From assembly GCA_024500155.1 (NCBI GenBank), contig CM044880.1, forward strand, positions 3,286,001-3,350,000: a stretch of DNA of 64,000 bases, in the 5' to 3' direction. The stretch comes from Chenopodium formosanum. Its lineage: Eukaryota > Streptophyta > Magnoliopsida > Caryophyllales > Amaranthaceae. Below are positions 35,433 to 47,555 of this stretch, in pieces. Under the pieces are notes generated by a model. That model searched no databases. It was not told where the DNA came from and saw only the letters and a list, made by a program, of their open reading frames with translations. Made by a program: the position numbers and the translations under genes. The number at the start of each line of letters is the position of its first letter. The stretch's first letter is position 1.

Positions 35433-38400
35433 TGGATCGGTCATTAGAAAAAAAAATGAAAGGACTAGGCCAAAGACTAGAAATCAAGAATCCATATTAG
35501 TAAAATCAAATTTCATGGAAAAAGAGAGAAATATTTTAGTACAAAGGTATATTTCTATATATAAACATGGAAAACATCTAACAGGATATTATCAAGTGTT
35601 TTCCAACAAATTCTTGAATCAAATTTGTCTTTACCGTTATAAATCTGCATACGTTGTATCATTAAGAATCACAAAATAGTAGAGCATTTTGTGACAATTT
35701 GCCAAGTTGTTCCCGTTGTGGAAGGAAATACAGTGCTTTCCATTAACAATATCAAGTCTTTATCATCATTTCAAATGTCTATTATACGTACATTTTCTTG
35801 AAAATGAAATTTCAACACCCTTTTGCTAATTGTTATGGATGGCTGAACATGAATCAATACCATAAAAGTTCTTTGCGTTAATTTATGCGCATCTTTTTCT
35901 TCTTTATATTGGAACAACAAACTTAACTAGCTAGTTAAGTGGGATACCTTGTAATCCAATTAGAAGTGGTCCATATGAAGATGGACATAATAACAATATC
36001 CGGCCAGTTATTCCAATTGATGTGATAATTTAAAAGTATAGATGTTGGCATGTAAATATAAAAATAACAACTCATGCACAACAGCATAAGAATATATATA
36101 TATCATATGAATGTTACTCCGTAGTTACTACAGTAGTTAATATAGGCTACTTAGATTTTCTCTTTATACCTCATTTAATGGTTAGTACGGAGTAGTTAAT
36201 AACGATAATGAAAATTTGAGTATAATTTCGCTTGAAAATTAACATCATATTATTGATTAACCAACAAACTGTTAAATTGTTATATATGCAATGCATTAGA
36301 TAATATGTTATGGTGACTTGGTGAGGTTGGTAATCAAGGATTGAGGATGGTAGACAATGCATATTTATGTATTTATTTTTTTTGGTAATGAATGGAATAG
36401 TAGTAATTAGGTGTCATTTGTGTTAGCCAAAGAGCAATGATGTCACACAATCAACATCATCATGCAACTTACGTTATAGGGATTATATTTTGTTTTGATT
36501 TTTCAGTTGGAGCAATATAATTATTTATTTTTCAAGCGGAAAAGTGAAAGACATAACAAAAACAGCTTTTGCCCCTACTAATCTTACTTTTTAATACATT
36601 ATCCATTTTATTATACACCAATTAAAGTAAGTAATACTCCATTATTAGCGGGGGCCAAAAAAAACGTTTACTCTTTTTTTTTTTTTTGGTACAAAAAAGA
36701 AACGTTTACTTAATCTAGATCTAATCAAGCTAAAAAGCTTTACACTCTGGTCAATATCAAGTAAAGAAGTAAAAGGAAAAACAGCTATCATAATAATTAA
36801 AGTTCTAATTTACTTTTTAATCTGACTTTTAAAAGAGGGAAAAAAAACTCTACACCAATAGAAAATCAACAAAATAAAAGTGTTGATTGGCAATGCAAAA
36901 TCAGGAATTAATCTTCTTAGTGAAGCGTGAAAAAAAAAAAAAAAAAGCTTTCTACATTCGTTACTTTTGGCTATTCTAAAATGTCATGATTTATATCAAA
37001 GTGTATATAATTAGTGATCCTTATTTATAGGACTCTTTACAGCTATGTAATTGATTATATAATAATGTTTATTGCTTTGACGGGTTTTACCTATCCGTTT
37101 GTTTATGTGGTCATGTAGGCATTGTTTGTTTTGAAGGAAAAATTTGTAAGTTAAGTTCTATTGAATGTTAAATTAATAATAAGGCATTGCATATCTCAAT
37201 TGATGGAGATTAACTTTCACACAGTTTTGCTTTTTTTGATTTCTCGCTAGATAAATTAGAAATGATAGGAAGAGAGGAAAATGTAGGATATATACATATA
37301 TTGTGTTGAGGAGAGGAGGTAAAAAGATAGGAAAGGTATACATCAACCTTGTTGTTCTAAGTAATCAAGGAAATTAAATGTGCTAGAATCCCTTAAATTT
37401 TAAACTTTTTTTTTCCCCCTAGTGGGTATCAATACTTAACATCAATTTAAAGGAATTGGGTTATTCGTTTTGATGCTAACCTAACTCTTGAAAAATGACA
37501 AAATAAAAGTTAAAACTTTCAACTTTGCCTTTATTACTTTATATTTTTGTCAAAACCTCTTACAAGATTGATTAATTTATAATTAGATAGAATAAGTGTT
37601 ATATATTCACATTAGTTTTTGTATACTACAAATGTTATACAAGTATAAAATTTTTGAAAGTAAATACAAACGTTTAGGTTTACAATGTAACTCTCACGAA
37701 AAATGAACAATTGTGGAACATCATCCAATCAATATTTCTCTCTTTTCCATTCTCTCTAAACCCAAAAAAAAAGAGAAGGATAAACAATCAAAATATCAAA
37801 TCCACATTGGATTTTGAAGCCTTACTAAACCCTTATTATACTTCTTACTCCATTACTTTTGCCATAAACCATTGGAATTAGATAATAGAATTACATGCAT
37901 TTATGTATTTAAACCTCCTTTCTAGTCAGTCAATAATTTGTTTTATACCAAATCAAAAGTTAGTACGAGTAGAAAACAACCAAAAATACCTACTCGTAAA
38001 AAACAGTAGATCAAAGTAGGCCTTTGTTGACTGTACTTTAAACTTCAAAATTGATAAGAACAGAGTAGACCAAAGAACAGTGTTACAGTTTAGTACTCAC
38101 AGGTTTCACACCAAACAAATAAATATCAGCTACAAAACAAATTAAACCATAAAAAAAATAAAAACTTTAATAAAATGTGTTCATTAAAACATCCTAGTTG
38201 TTTGCAGTATTACTATTCCTCTCTTTTTCTTATTGTTTTTGTAGCTGATCCATTTGATCTGTCTAAAGAATTCCGTACTATAGACAACAAAACAAACCCC
38301 GCATAAATCCTACACCATTAGTGTAACCATGTGACCATTTCTTTGTTTTATAGTTTTGGATTCTCTAATTAAGTACTAGTTGTAATATAATTAATGTAAT

Positions 38401-39229
38401 TCCAATTGAGATTATTGATCATGTCTGTCTTTTAGGGGATCAATCCACTTTTACACCACTGCAATTACTTTGTAGATTGGGGAAGACAACAAATATTAAT
38501 GTAAAGTATGTGTAATTTTACAATCCAATTATTTGGTATGGTGTGTATTAAATATGTAATCCAATGGAGAAATGGCTTTAGCAAACGAGCTGCGTAATTC
38601 TTATTGGGACATTTTTTATATGAATGTTAACCCAAATTCATCCTCATTGGAAGAGTGATAGGAAGGTGACTACTGACTAGCATGTAAAAATTGTGTAGTC
38701 ATGCTTTATGTTGTCATGATTTTAGAACATAATCACACTGGGCTTGTTTAAGTCTCCTATTCGTTTATTTGAGTTGTATGCAATTGCATTGTAACAATGA
38801 GTGAGCAAAATTGAGTTAATGCAGTCGTCTAGTGATGATTCAAAATACGATAGTATTGAAATCCTAAATTCAAACCCTTTTGCCCTACCTTAATATTCAA
38901 TTAATTAGTTTAGGAGTATAATACATCATATCAAAAAGTCTTTCGTCTCCTTTGAATAAAAAAAAATGTTAATTACTTTTACATCAAAGCATTGTTACAC
39001 GTATAATGGAAGTTGATTACTCATTGATTGCCATCAATCGCACTATACATTGCATGAAAGACTCCACTACATTATCATTATTATTATTACTATTACCATG
39101 CTTAATCCATAATTGAGCCCCATCAAAAATAATTAACAATCATGCTTAGATTAGTTGGTCAGAATTGAAATCAAAAGAAATTGAGTCAAATTAACGATCT
39201 ACTACCACTAGTAGTAAGCTTAAAATGGG
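35433..39229. other. Long gene-poor spacer
   Basis: AT-rich with scattered poly(A)/poly(T) runs (for example near 36932-36946) and ACTCCGTA-type motifs near 36117 and 36184. I see no gene, RNA gene or bounded transposon. Confidence 0.5.
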
Positions 39230-39540
39230 AGCTTAGCTGGCACACGTGCGAGGTAGCACGTGGTAAAAAGGGGTAAGAGGGAGCAATAGTAAGCTGTCTC
39301 CGGCAAGGTTGTCGGGTTGACCAGAGACAGACGTTGGCGGTATCTTTTGTTTGAGCATTCACTCGTGCCACGCACTCACCTTTCCCACGCGTGCACCCGC
39401 CGCTAAACGACAACCACCAATTTTCTCTCTCCTCTGGCATGTGCCAGATTCTTGTCATTCTATCCTCCAATCAACATTCAGTCTCTTCTTAACTTCTCTG
39501 TTGCTTTTGCTGCTTCATTCAGATCATATTGAATTGTTAG
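39230..39540. promoter_or_regulatory. GC-richer, promoter-like patch with G-box motifs
   Basis: Stands out from the AT-rich surroundings. It has CACACGTGCG and GCACGTGG (ACGT-core, bZIP/bHLH-type sites), a CCACGCGTGC tract and then a pyrimidine-rich stretch (TCTCTCTCCTCTGG). CTGGCATGTGCCAG is a perfect palindrome. It resembles a promoter plus leader on the plus strand, but no open frame follows, so any transcript would be non-coding or the gene has been lost. Confidence 0.25.
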
Positions 39541-40709
39541 CTTCATTTTAACATTTTTTACAATAGTGAAGTGATCTACAATTTGCAATGTGCCAATGTG
39601 TTTTTCATGGATGTTTTTGTTTGAGTACATCAAATACACGAAGTGCATTTGGTTTGTGAAAGGGACTAGAGAGTGTTGAGGAGTAAGAGAGTAAGAGGAG
39701 GTCAGGAGGACGAGGTTGTGGATTGATCGAGTTTTAAAAGCAAAATATGTTATTAGGGTTTGTTTGAGATGTGTTTTTTTATTTTGTGACGAACAACATT
39801 TCTAAGAAAAAATAGACTATAATTAATTTTCATTTGCATATTTTTCCTTGTTTAGGTTTGCATCTCGTTTTTGAGAACAAATGTAGGGAGTGTCAAGTGT
39901 GTAATTTTATTATGAAGTATTTGTAAGGTTGATTTCAATATATGTCGACTCAAACTTCTAGCAATGTTTTATCTAATGACACATAATTTGTACTATAGAT
40001 GTTTTTGCTAGTACGTGTGGATGAATATACTCGGCCAAAAAGTAATTTGACAAAGCCAACTTAGTGAACCATGGTATAAATTGTATTTAACTCTATTATT
40101 TGTAAATAATAGCTAATACAATAGCTTGGACAAAAAGTTAATCCTTTACTAGGTTAATTTTTTAAGGACAATAACATAACGCTGATTACCTTCAACCACC
40201 TATCTCATTACTCTATTTACCACATAGCTTTAGTACCACACAATTGACCCTTGTGGTATTGGCCCCTTATTAGGTCCAGTGCTCTACTCTTGTGCAAATT
40301 TGCAATGTACTACCTAAAAATTCATTGAGTATCATAGCCAAGTTCATTGCACGAGTCATCATTTTCCTAAGTTCAACTTTAGTAAAGCAACTTGTAAATG
40401 TACTCCATAATCAACTTAAAACTAATACGAAGTAATTTCTAATAAACCACAGTTTAATAAATTCGCACAAATAATCTAGGCCTCATCTCCCGCTTATGTA
40501 TCTTTACTTATTTTTGGTGAACCTTTATAAGTTAAAATTATCTTAATCATAAAGAAAATCAAAGTAAAATTTTACAACCTTGATTTTTCACTTATAAACC
40601 TTAAGTTAGATTAGGTATCTAATTATGGTCATATATAATATTGTTTTCCAATTGAAAAAAATAATTATTTTTCACCTTATAATTACTTCTCTAATAAGTA
40701 CGAGTAATA
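39541..40709. other. Gene-poor spacer
   Basis: No gene or bounded repeat recognised. Confidence 0.5.
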
Positions 40710-40717
40710 GTGTAAAG

Positions 40718-40813
40718 TAGGGGTGTTCATTATTCGGATAAAAACCGAAATTCAATCCAATCCAAACCCAATTATCAATTCGGATTGGATCCAAACTTTA
40801 AATCGGACCCCTA
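40718..40813. mobile_element. 96-bp hAT-type MITE with perfect 8-bp target duplication
   Basis: It begins TAGGGGTGTTCATTATTCGG and ends ATCGGACCCCTA. GTGTAAAG is directly repeated on both sides (40710-40717 and 40814-40821). The TAGGGG termini and 8-bp duplication are hAT hallmarks and match the larger element at 42363. The interior is CCAATCCAAACCC-type sequence with no coding potential. Confidence 0.88.
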
Positions 40814-40821
40814 GTGTAAAG

Positions 40822-42354
40822 TTTAAATTGTAAACTATGACATTTAAATTTATGTGGAATAATATGGTCCTATGATGTAAAATTAAATAACGCAAAAAAT
40901 AATCTTCCTATGAGTTTCAAATCCTTTCAATGCTTTACAGTAAGAAGTGGTTAGCATTTTGAAATTGTTTTTGCCAAAAGAAGCTATTGAATGTAGAAGG
41001 TATATGACATTAATGCAATGGAAAATTACCCTTTTCCATGCCAAAAAAAAAAAAACCATCTTCAAACACTACAAAATTATCAACTCAACATTTAATATAA
41101 CTACTAACCAATAACCACTTCACGTACATGGAAATTTTTTATGTTTTAATTTATAAAATATTTTAAACATTATTACAAGTATTAAAATAGAGTAGTTTCC
41201 CCCACTATATATGATTAAGAATTATGGAAAGCTGAGTGGGCCTAGCGAGCCTAATTGAAGCAACTCTATTGGGCCCCACTACGTCGATGAGATCTTCGTC
41301 ACAGTTTCATTGGTGGGCCCCAAATGGTGGGGAGAATTAAATAAGAAAAAAGAAATGAAAATGATTTTAAAAAATTTTTTTTAAAGAGAATTGAAGAGAA
41401 TGAATTATGAATGAGTGGGGGAGGAAGAGTGAAGAGAATGAAAGGTAAGGGAGGACAACCTGGGCCTCTTCATAACCTTCACATTCCATGCTCTGTCTTT
41501 CTTTGACCCTTTGACTATTATTTTTTTTTTTTTGTTAATTGCTTTCCTATTCCTCATTATAACTGTTTCATCCACCACCTTTTTATCATTTTGTTTCTTT
41601 CATTTTCTATCAAATTGTTACAACTAGTTTTTACTACCATCACATTGTTGTTGTTTGTTGTTTGTTGTTTGTTGTTTGTTGGGTTGGATTGCCACTTACT
41701 TGCTGTTCTTGGAGTTTGGGTCTGATTCTCGTGGGGTCGAGGTGATTTGGCTATATCCATATTAAATTTGTTTTACGATAAATTAAATTTATACATAAGA
41801 TAAGTGTTCTGGTTCAAAAATATTTATGTCTGTTAAAAAAGAAGTAGATAACATAGTGTAGAATGTACAAATTGATTATGTATTTTTGTTTTGACAACCA
41901 ATTTTATTAAAAAAATAGGTGGTTTATGTTATATTTTGACCAAATAAATGACTTTGCATGGAGTATAGACATATAGTATAGGTTGGTGAGTTTTTAAGGT
42001 TTTTTACAAGTGTAATTTGGAATGACAATCTGACAAGGCTAAAGGCTAATCCCATAGATCCATACTGGCATACATGTAACATTGTTATATGTAAATATGA
42101 TATGGACACGACACAAAGTTTTTGATATGAAATGGATCTTCCGACTTCAATTCAGGAAAAAGAAAAAACAAAAACAGCACTATAACAGCAATAATTGGAA
42201 ATAGTATTGCGTTATCTTCTTCCAAAATGATGGTGCAATAAAATTATTATTGGGAAACACACCTAAAAATACCAAGGCAATCTTTCTAATTTTCTATCAA
42301 CAGGCAACCACTAATCAATAAGTGCATATGAAGTTGGACTATGGTCTTTTCTCA
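40822..42354. other. Spacer with two GGGCCC motifs and a (TTGTTTG)n microsatellite
   Basis: ATTGGGCCCCAC near 41268 and GGTGGGCCCCAAA near 41312 are TCP-type promoter motifs in otherwise empty DNA. A TTGTTTG microsatellite lies at about 41643-41680. No gene seen nearby, so these are only hints of a transcribed unit. Confidence 0.35.
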
Positions 42355-42362
42355 CTTAAATT

Positions 42363-43605
42363 TAGGGCCGGCAAAAACTGACCCGACCCGAAAACACGAC
42401 CCGAACCCGACCTGAAAATAGCGGGTTTGGGTTGAGATTTCTGACCCGAAAACTTAAATGGGTCGACACGAACCCGACCTGATAATTAAATGGGTTAGGT
42501 TAAGGTTGAAATTTTCAACCCGAAAATGACCCATCTAACCCGAAAAAAAAAAAAAAGAAAAAAAAAAAAAAAGAACGAACAAGAAAAAACGAAAATAACT
42601 CTTAAGCCCAAGCCCAAAAATCCACCTAATAAAAGAGAAAAACCCTAAAACCCTTACATTCTCCTTCTGAAACAAGCAAACAACCGTTTTTCTTCCTCTC
42701 TCCTTGTCTCATTGCCTCCTTGTGTCTCCTTCACTCCTTTCCTTCAGTCCTACAATCATTCTTTTAACCTTCTCCATCATCTCAAGGTAATTTTCCTCTT
42801 GAATTTATTTACATGCTTTCGGGTTTTTTTTTTTCGTTTTTAACATGTTAATTTTTGTTTAATTTCGAAGTCATTTGCTGTTTATATTCGAATTCATCAT
42901 CAGTTATTAATTTTTTTACATCTAGATGTTCTTAGCTTGTATTTTAATATCTAGATCTACTTGTTTGATTTGATATTTCTTATTTTAAGATGGCTATTTA
43001 TGAAATTGGTGAAAATTGCATCTACTTTCTACTACTTTGTTGTAGTGTTTATGGTTTGAATTGTTTTGGAATTGAATATACATATTACTGAAAGTTGATT
43101 TTGTATTTTATATAATCTAAATTGATGACTTGAATATTTATTAATGTGTTTTTGTTATTGTTTGCAGGAAAGAACGAACAGCAAACCAGCATGTGAAGGA
43201 TTTTGAGAAGTTAAAATTTTGTTGTAAATTTAAGTTTCAAATCCATTTAATTGGAAGTTTTGGTTGTAAATTTGTTACATTTAAATTTATTTCATTTAAA
43301 TTTATTTATGATTTACAGATTTAAAGTTGAGATTCAACTTGTATTGATTTCCTTTTGTTTTTAAGATTTTTATTGGTAATAAATTTTTCTTTAATCTACC
43401 CAAAAAAAAAAAAAAAAAAAAAAAAAATCAAAACAGGTTGAATAAGGTCAACTTCGGGTTGACCCGAACCCGAATAAATCAGGTTAGGGTCAAGAACTTC
43501 GACCCGAAATGCTGAACAGATCAGGTTCAGGTCAGGGGGTTTCAACCCGAACCCGAAATGACCCGAACACGAATATGACCCGACCTGATCCGTTTGCCAC
43601 CCCTA
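42363..43605. mobile_element. Non-autonomous hAT element, 1.24 kb, with leader and intron remnants
   Basis: Ends are TAGGGCCGGCAAAAACTGAC and GATCCGTTTGCCACCCCTA, flanked by the perfect 8-bp duplication CTTAAATT (42355-42362, 43606-43613). ACCCGAACCCGACC-rich subterminal repeats occur at both ends. The interior looks like a transcription unit without its coding part. It has AACCCTAAAACCC, a pyrimidine-rich leader, a donor CTCAAG|GTAATTTTCC near 42786, an acceptor TTTGCAG|GAAAGAACG near 43168, and a short tail with AATAAA near 43378. The transposase frame is missing, so it probably arose by internal deletion of an autonomous hAT. Confidence 0.9.
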
Positions 43606-43613
43606 CTTAAATT

Positions 43614-44107
43614 ATTACACGAGCTATCTACTAAATACGGAGTACCCTTTTTTTTTTTTTTTACCTACCTAGCTACATGGACTACATCAATGGCTTTGCA
43701 TTGTGCTTTTGCCCCTTTTTTTATATAGGGAGTATTACCTAATCCAAAAAAAAAAAAAAAAAATTATTAATCTTATTTCAATTACATGATTTTAATTCAT
43801 TATACATACAGAGTAATATTATTAAACATTACTGTAAGTACTAAGTAGGGTAGAAAAATAGTACTTTGTGAGATTTCCAAAATTCAAGCATTCTCTTTTG
43901 GTAAATTTAAGCCATAAATCTTTAGAATGTAAAGTAATAAGAGTCATACCAAGTATGATATTGTATGAGGAAGGTAAGTGAAAAGTGAGATCTTGATATT
44001 CCATTATGTTATTGTGTACCTCTTATTAGTTATTACTAATACCGAAACACATATATACTTTTTGATAGAGTATAAAACATATTCCTGGGCCTCAACCATC
44101 AGCTTAA
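43614..44107. other. Spacer
   Basis: AT-rich. ATACGGAGTACCC near 43635 and a poly(A) run near 43747-43762. No gene supported. Confidence 0.5.
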
Positions 44108-44318
44108 GCTTTTGGTTGAGATTGGTTGAGATGGTCCTTTAACATGGTATCGGAGCTAGCGTGACACAAAGGTCACGGGTTCGAATCTCATCCGCCCCTC
44201 CTTAAAAGTGGAATTAATTCGCACCAGATATGGGTGGACCTGTGTTGCATACACATTTCAAGCCCAAAGGGCCTTTCATGTGAGGGGGAGTGCTTTTGGT
44301 TGAGATGGTCCTTTAACA
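44108..44318 (+). mobile_element. Miniature LTR-retrotransposon-like remnant (TRIM/SMART type)
   Basis: A 28-bp direct repeat (right copy TGCTTTTGGTTGAGATGGTC then CTTTAACA, 44291-44318) also lies at the left, ending 44144. Immediately after the left copy is TGGTATCGGAGC, close to the tRNA-Met primer-binding site TGGTATCAGAGC. Immediately before the right copy is the purine tract GTGAGGGGGAG. This order (repeat, primer site, short insert, polypurine tract, repeat) is that of an LTR retrotransposon shrunk to about 210 bp. The insert also has GGTTCGAATCTC, a pol III B-box-like string, so a tRNA-derived SINE is the alternative. Confidence 0.55.
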
Positions 44319-46062
44319 TTTTTTTTTTTTTAAAAAAAAACGATAATACGTTCCACTATTTTATCATGTATGATATATACTTCTAATACACATTATAATG
44401 ATCAAAACAAAAGGTGATAGTCGGTATAAACTAAGGTTTTGGACCTTATAATTAAGTTAGAATTAATACTAATGCCTTTAAATTTACTCTATTGACTTCT
44501 GTATATATATCTTCACCTAGCAAAATTACTATTGAAGATATGCATTATTTTTATATAAATTTAGAAATTTGCATGGTTTCTTGTTCCTCAAAACCACAAC
44601 TTAACGTAAAGGTGAGAAAAGCTCTATAATTAGTTGTTGTTTTTCCCTACTAAAAGAATACGCTTCTGCTCATTTCATGATACATAGTAGGGAAAAGTTA
44701 TTTCAATTAATAAAGTATTAAAAAAGGGCACAGTATTATAACTTAAATATCAAGTTTATTATTATGACTAGCAATAATTTATGTCTTTGACTAAATTATG
44801 TCTACATGAATTACATCATCTCCATATCTTTATTATACCCCACCCCCTCAAAAAATGAACTAAAAGCTCTATTGACTATTTGACTAGGTAATTGAATTCA
44901 TGTTAGACAAAGTTATCAACAAATTCAATTTAATTCCAATATTCTTCATTCAAGGCAATTGGGAAAAAAAATAAATTAAATCAAGTGTCCTAAAAAATTC
45001 AAACCTTTTTTTTGCTTCATTCATTCATTAATTAGCTAGAATGCATTTGAAGGTTTTTTGTCCCCCCCCCCCCCCTAGAAAATTAAAGTCCTAGAGGTGC
45101 AAAGATCTACAATTGAAAAAGCAAAAAACAATTTGTTGATCCTCATGAAATTTGTAGCTTGTTAACTTTAATAATTAAAGGATAGCCAAATATTTATATG
45201 AAATTTGTTACGTGTAATTTTTAAGATTTAATTTAATTGAATTTTTCTCTACTTAATACTTTTTTACCCAAATTTATTTGGTAGATACTGGAAAGTACAA
45301 CCATAAATTCTAAAGGTAAATACTCCATATAAATTTTTTTTCTATAATAAAAAAAATATATAATAAGAAATATTATAACAAAAATCTCATCTAACTAGAT
45401 TGATCATCATTTAAGAGTTTGAAATTAAAGAAATTTCAAATTGGTTCAAAATGTGTTATTCTTCTTTTAATCATAAAAGATTATTACATCATATTAAATT
45501 TGCCAAAATATAATGAATTTTCAACCTTAAGCAATTAAACAAAATTTGTACTATCTAATCGCTAATCAATTTATTTTTTTAGTTATCTTACCATAGAAAT
45601 ATATAAATTGAACTGATTGAAGTTGAACTAAAAGCTAGATGAAGAGAACAGATCCTTAGTTATCTTACCATAAAACTATAAAACAAAAGTTACCATAAGT
45701 TCAGTTTGTTACCATAGTTACCAAGTTAGTACCATCACCATCCATCGGGAAAGTGATAGTAGTAGAAATGCACAAAAATCATCAACCCCAAAATTTTCTC
45801 CCCACACCAAAAATTGATGCCAATCAAATCAGTCAAACAAAACACCCAACGTTAAATCCAAAGATTAAATCTTTTCCTCACATTACAAAATCCACTACCA
45901 ACGCCATTTTTTTAGTAGGCCCCATTTCTAGTCCTCTCCTTTGACCAAACCCATTATTTTTTTTTTATTTTCACTCTTTTTAAATTTTTTTTTTTTTTGT
46001 TAATTTATTTTTTAAAATAATAAAATAAAAAATCCCCAATCACATTCTCCAACACCACAACA
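44319..46062. other. Spacer upstream of the U-box gene
   Basis: AT-rich, with a C-run near 45063-45075 and a partial TGAAC-type MITE at about 45605-45657 (AAATTGAACTGATTGAAGTT to AGAGAACAGATCCTTAG). No gene supported. Confidence 0.5.
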
Positions 46063-46107
46063 ATGGCATTGGCTATCCCTTGTTTGTTTACCACCCTCAG
46101 TAAATGT

Positions 46108-46143
46108 CACACGTGTGGGGGTCCCCAACAGTCAGAATATAAA
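46108..46143 (+). promoter_or_regulatory. G-box palindrome and TATA box of the U-box gene
   Basis: CACACGTGTG (46108-46117) is a palindromic ACGT-core element of the G-box/ABRE type, bound by bZIP and bHLH factors. TATAAA at 46138-46143 lies about 90 bp upstream of the chosen ATG. The open frame extends back to 46063, upstream of this TATA box, so the upstream in-frame ATG is unlikely to be the usual start. Confidence 0.6.
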
Positions 46144-46230
46144 CCCCCTTTCCCTTGTTCCACTTCCTTTCATTTTTACCAAACTCATTTTCCTCTTTTC
46201 TTCTCCATTTTCATTCCCCCCAATTCTCCA

Positions 46231-47511
46231 ATGAGAGAGAAAAGAATTCCCCCCATGATTCCCCTTGAGCCGTTAGACGCCGCCGGAATCCAAATCCCTT
46301 ACCATTTCCGATGCCCCATTTCTCTCGAATTAATGCAAGACCCTGTTACCGTCTGTACCGGTCAAACTTACGACCGCTCTAGCATCGAAGCCTGGGTTGC
46401 CACCGGTAATACCACGTGTCCGGTCACCCGGGTCCCACTTGCCGACTACTCTCTAATTCCCAATCATACCCTTCGTCGTCTTATCCAAGAATGGTGCGTT
46501 TCGAATCGCTCGTTTGGCGTCGAGCGAATTCCGACGCCTAAACAACCTGCTGACCCGTCGCTAATCCGGTCTTTGTTGAACCAAGCTTCTTCCGGGTCAA
46601 ACCCGGTTCACAATCGGGTTTCCGCGTTGCGACGGCTTAGAGGATTTGCTCGTGACTCTGAGAAGAATCGGTCGTTAATTGCTGCTCTTAATGCCAAAGA
46701 TGTGCTTGTTTCGGTTCTTTTTAACTCGGACGAATCTTCGGATTCGTCTGAGTTAAAACACGAGTCGTTAGCTCTCCTTGCTATCTTCCCTCCATCCGAT
46801 ATTGTGTGTAGTTCAATTGCTTCAGACGCTGACCGAGTCGGGTACTTGGTTAGCTTGCTGTTTCACCCGTCGTCCATCGACGTCCGAGTCAACTCGGCCG
46901 CGTTGATTGAGTCGGTAATAGCCGGAACCAAGTCAACAGACCTCAGATCATTTATTTGCACCTCTGATGAAATTTATGTTGGGGTAATCTCGATTCTCAC
47001 AAACCCAATTCCTTCCCCACGCGCGCTAAAAATCGGTGTAAAGACGCTTTTCGCGCTGTGTTTAAGTAAGCAGCACCGCCATAAAGCGGTGTCTGCTGGC
47101 GCGGTAAACGCGCTTATCACGCGCCTCACAGAGCTCGACAAGTGCGACTGTGAGCGCGCGCTTGCCACCGTGGAGCTCCTGTGTAGGATTCCACAGGGGT
47201 GTGCCGCGTTTGGGGCACACGCGCTTACGGTCCCGCTATTGGTGAAGACTATACTTAAGATATCTGATAGGGCGACAGAGTACGCTGCTGGCGCGTTGCT
47301 GGCACTCGCTTCCACGTCAGAAAGGTTGCAAAGGGAGGCGGTCAACGCTGGAGTTTTGACTCAGCTTTTGTTGTTGGTACAAAGCGATTGTACTGAACGC
47401 GCTAAAAGAAAGGCTCAAATGTTGTTGAAATTACTTCGTGATTCTTGGCCAGAGGATAGTATGGGAAATTACTCGGATGATTTTAATTGCAGCGACGTCG
47501 TTCCGTTTTGA
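46231..47511 (+). CDS. PUB26: U-box E3 ubiquitin ligase with ARM repeats (PUB25/PUB26 type)
   Basis: This single exon encodes 426 residues from the first ATG after the TATA box, against about 421 for Arabidopsis PUB25/26 as I recall. A second ATG at 46255 (MIPLEPLD) is also possible. The U-box spans about residues 22-95 with IQIPYHFRCPISLELMQDPV, GQTYDRSSIEAW and TCPVTR, then IPNHTLRRLIQEWC. The rest is armadillo repeats, ending with LLLLVQSDCTERAKRKAQML and WPEDSMGNYSDDFNCSDVVP. The C-terminal string is almost diagnostic of this subgroup. PUB25/26 ligases act in the cytosol and are reported to target the immune kinase BIK1 and the cold regulator MYB15. The coding sequence is distinctly GC-richer than its flanks. 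The symbol marks the subgroup; I cannot separate PUB25 from PUB26. Confidence 0.9.
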   Translation: MREKRIPPMIPLEPLDAAGIQIPYHFRCPISLELMQDPVTVCTGQTYDRSSIEAWVATGNTTCPVTRVPLADYSLIPNHTLRRLIQEWCVSNRSFGVERIPTPKQPADPSLIRSLLNQASSGSNPVHNRVSALRRLRGFARDSEKNRSLIAALNAKDVLVSVLFNSDESSDSSELKHESLALLAIFPPSDIVCSSIASDADRVGYLVSLLFHPSSIDVRVNSAALIESVIAGTKSTDLRSFICTSDEIYVGVISILTNPIPSPRALKIGVKTLFALCLSKQHRHKAVSAGAVNALITRLTELDKCDCERALATVELLCRIPQGCAAFGAHALTVPLLVKTILKISDRATEYAAGALLALASTSERLQREAVNAGVLTQLLLLVQSDCTERAKRKAQMLLKLLRDSWPEDSMGNYSDDFNCSDVVPF

Positions 47512-47516
47512 TATTG

Positions 47517-47555
<39 letters not shown>

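Noticed and set aside
39186..39470. 94-codon minus-strand frame
   Set aside because: Arises from the GC-richer promoter-like patch; the predicted peptide has no domain-like pattern.
44157..44192. Possible tRNA gene (GGTTCGAATCTC B-box-like string)
   Set aside because: No cloverleaf or acceptor stem can be drawn. The context (direct repeats, primer-site and polypurine-like motifs) fits a mini retroelement better.
46974..47345. 123-codon minus-strand open frame
   Set aside because: It is antisense to the well-supported U-box coding sequence and is a by-product of its GC-rich codon use.
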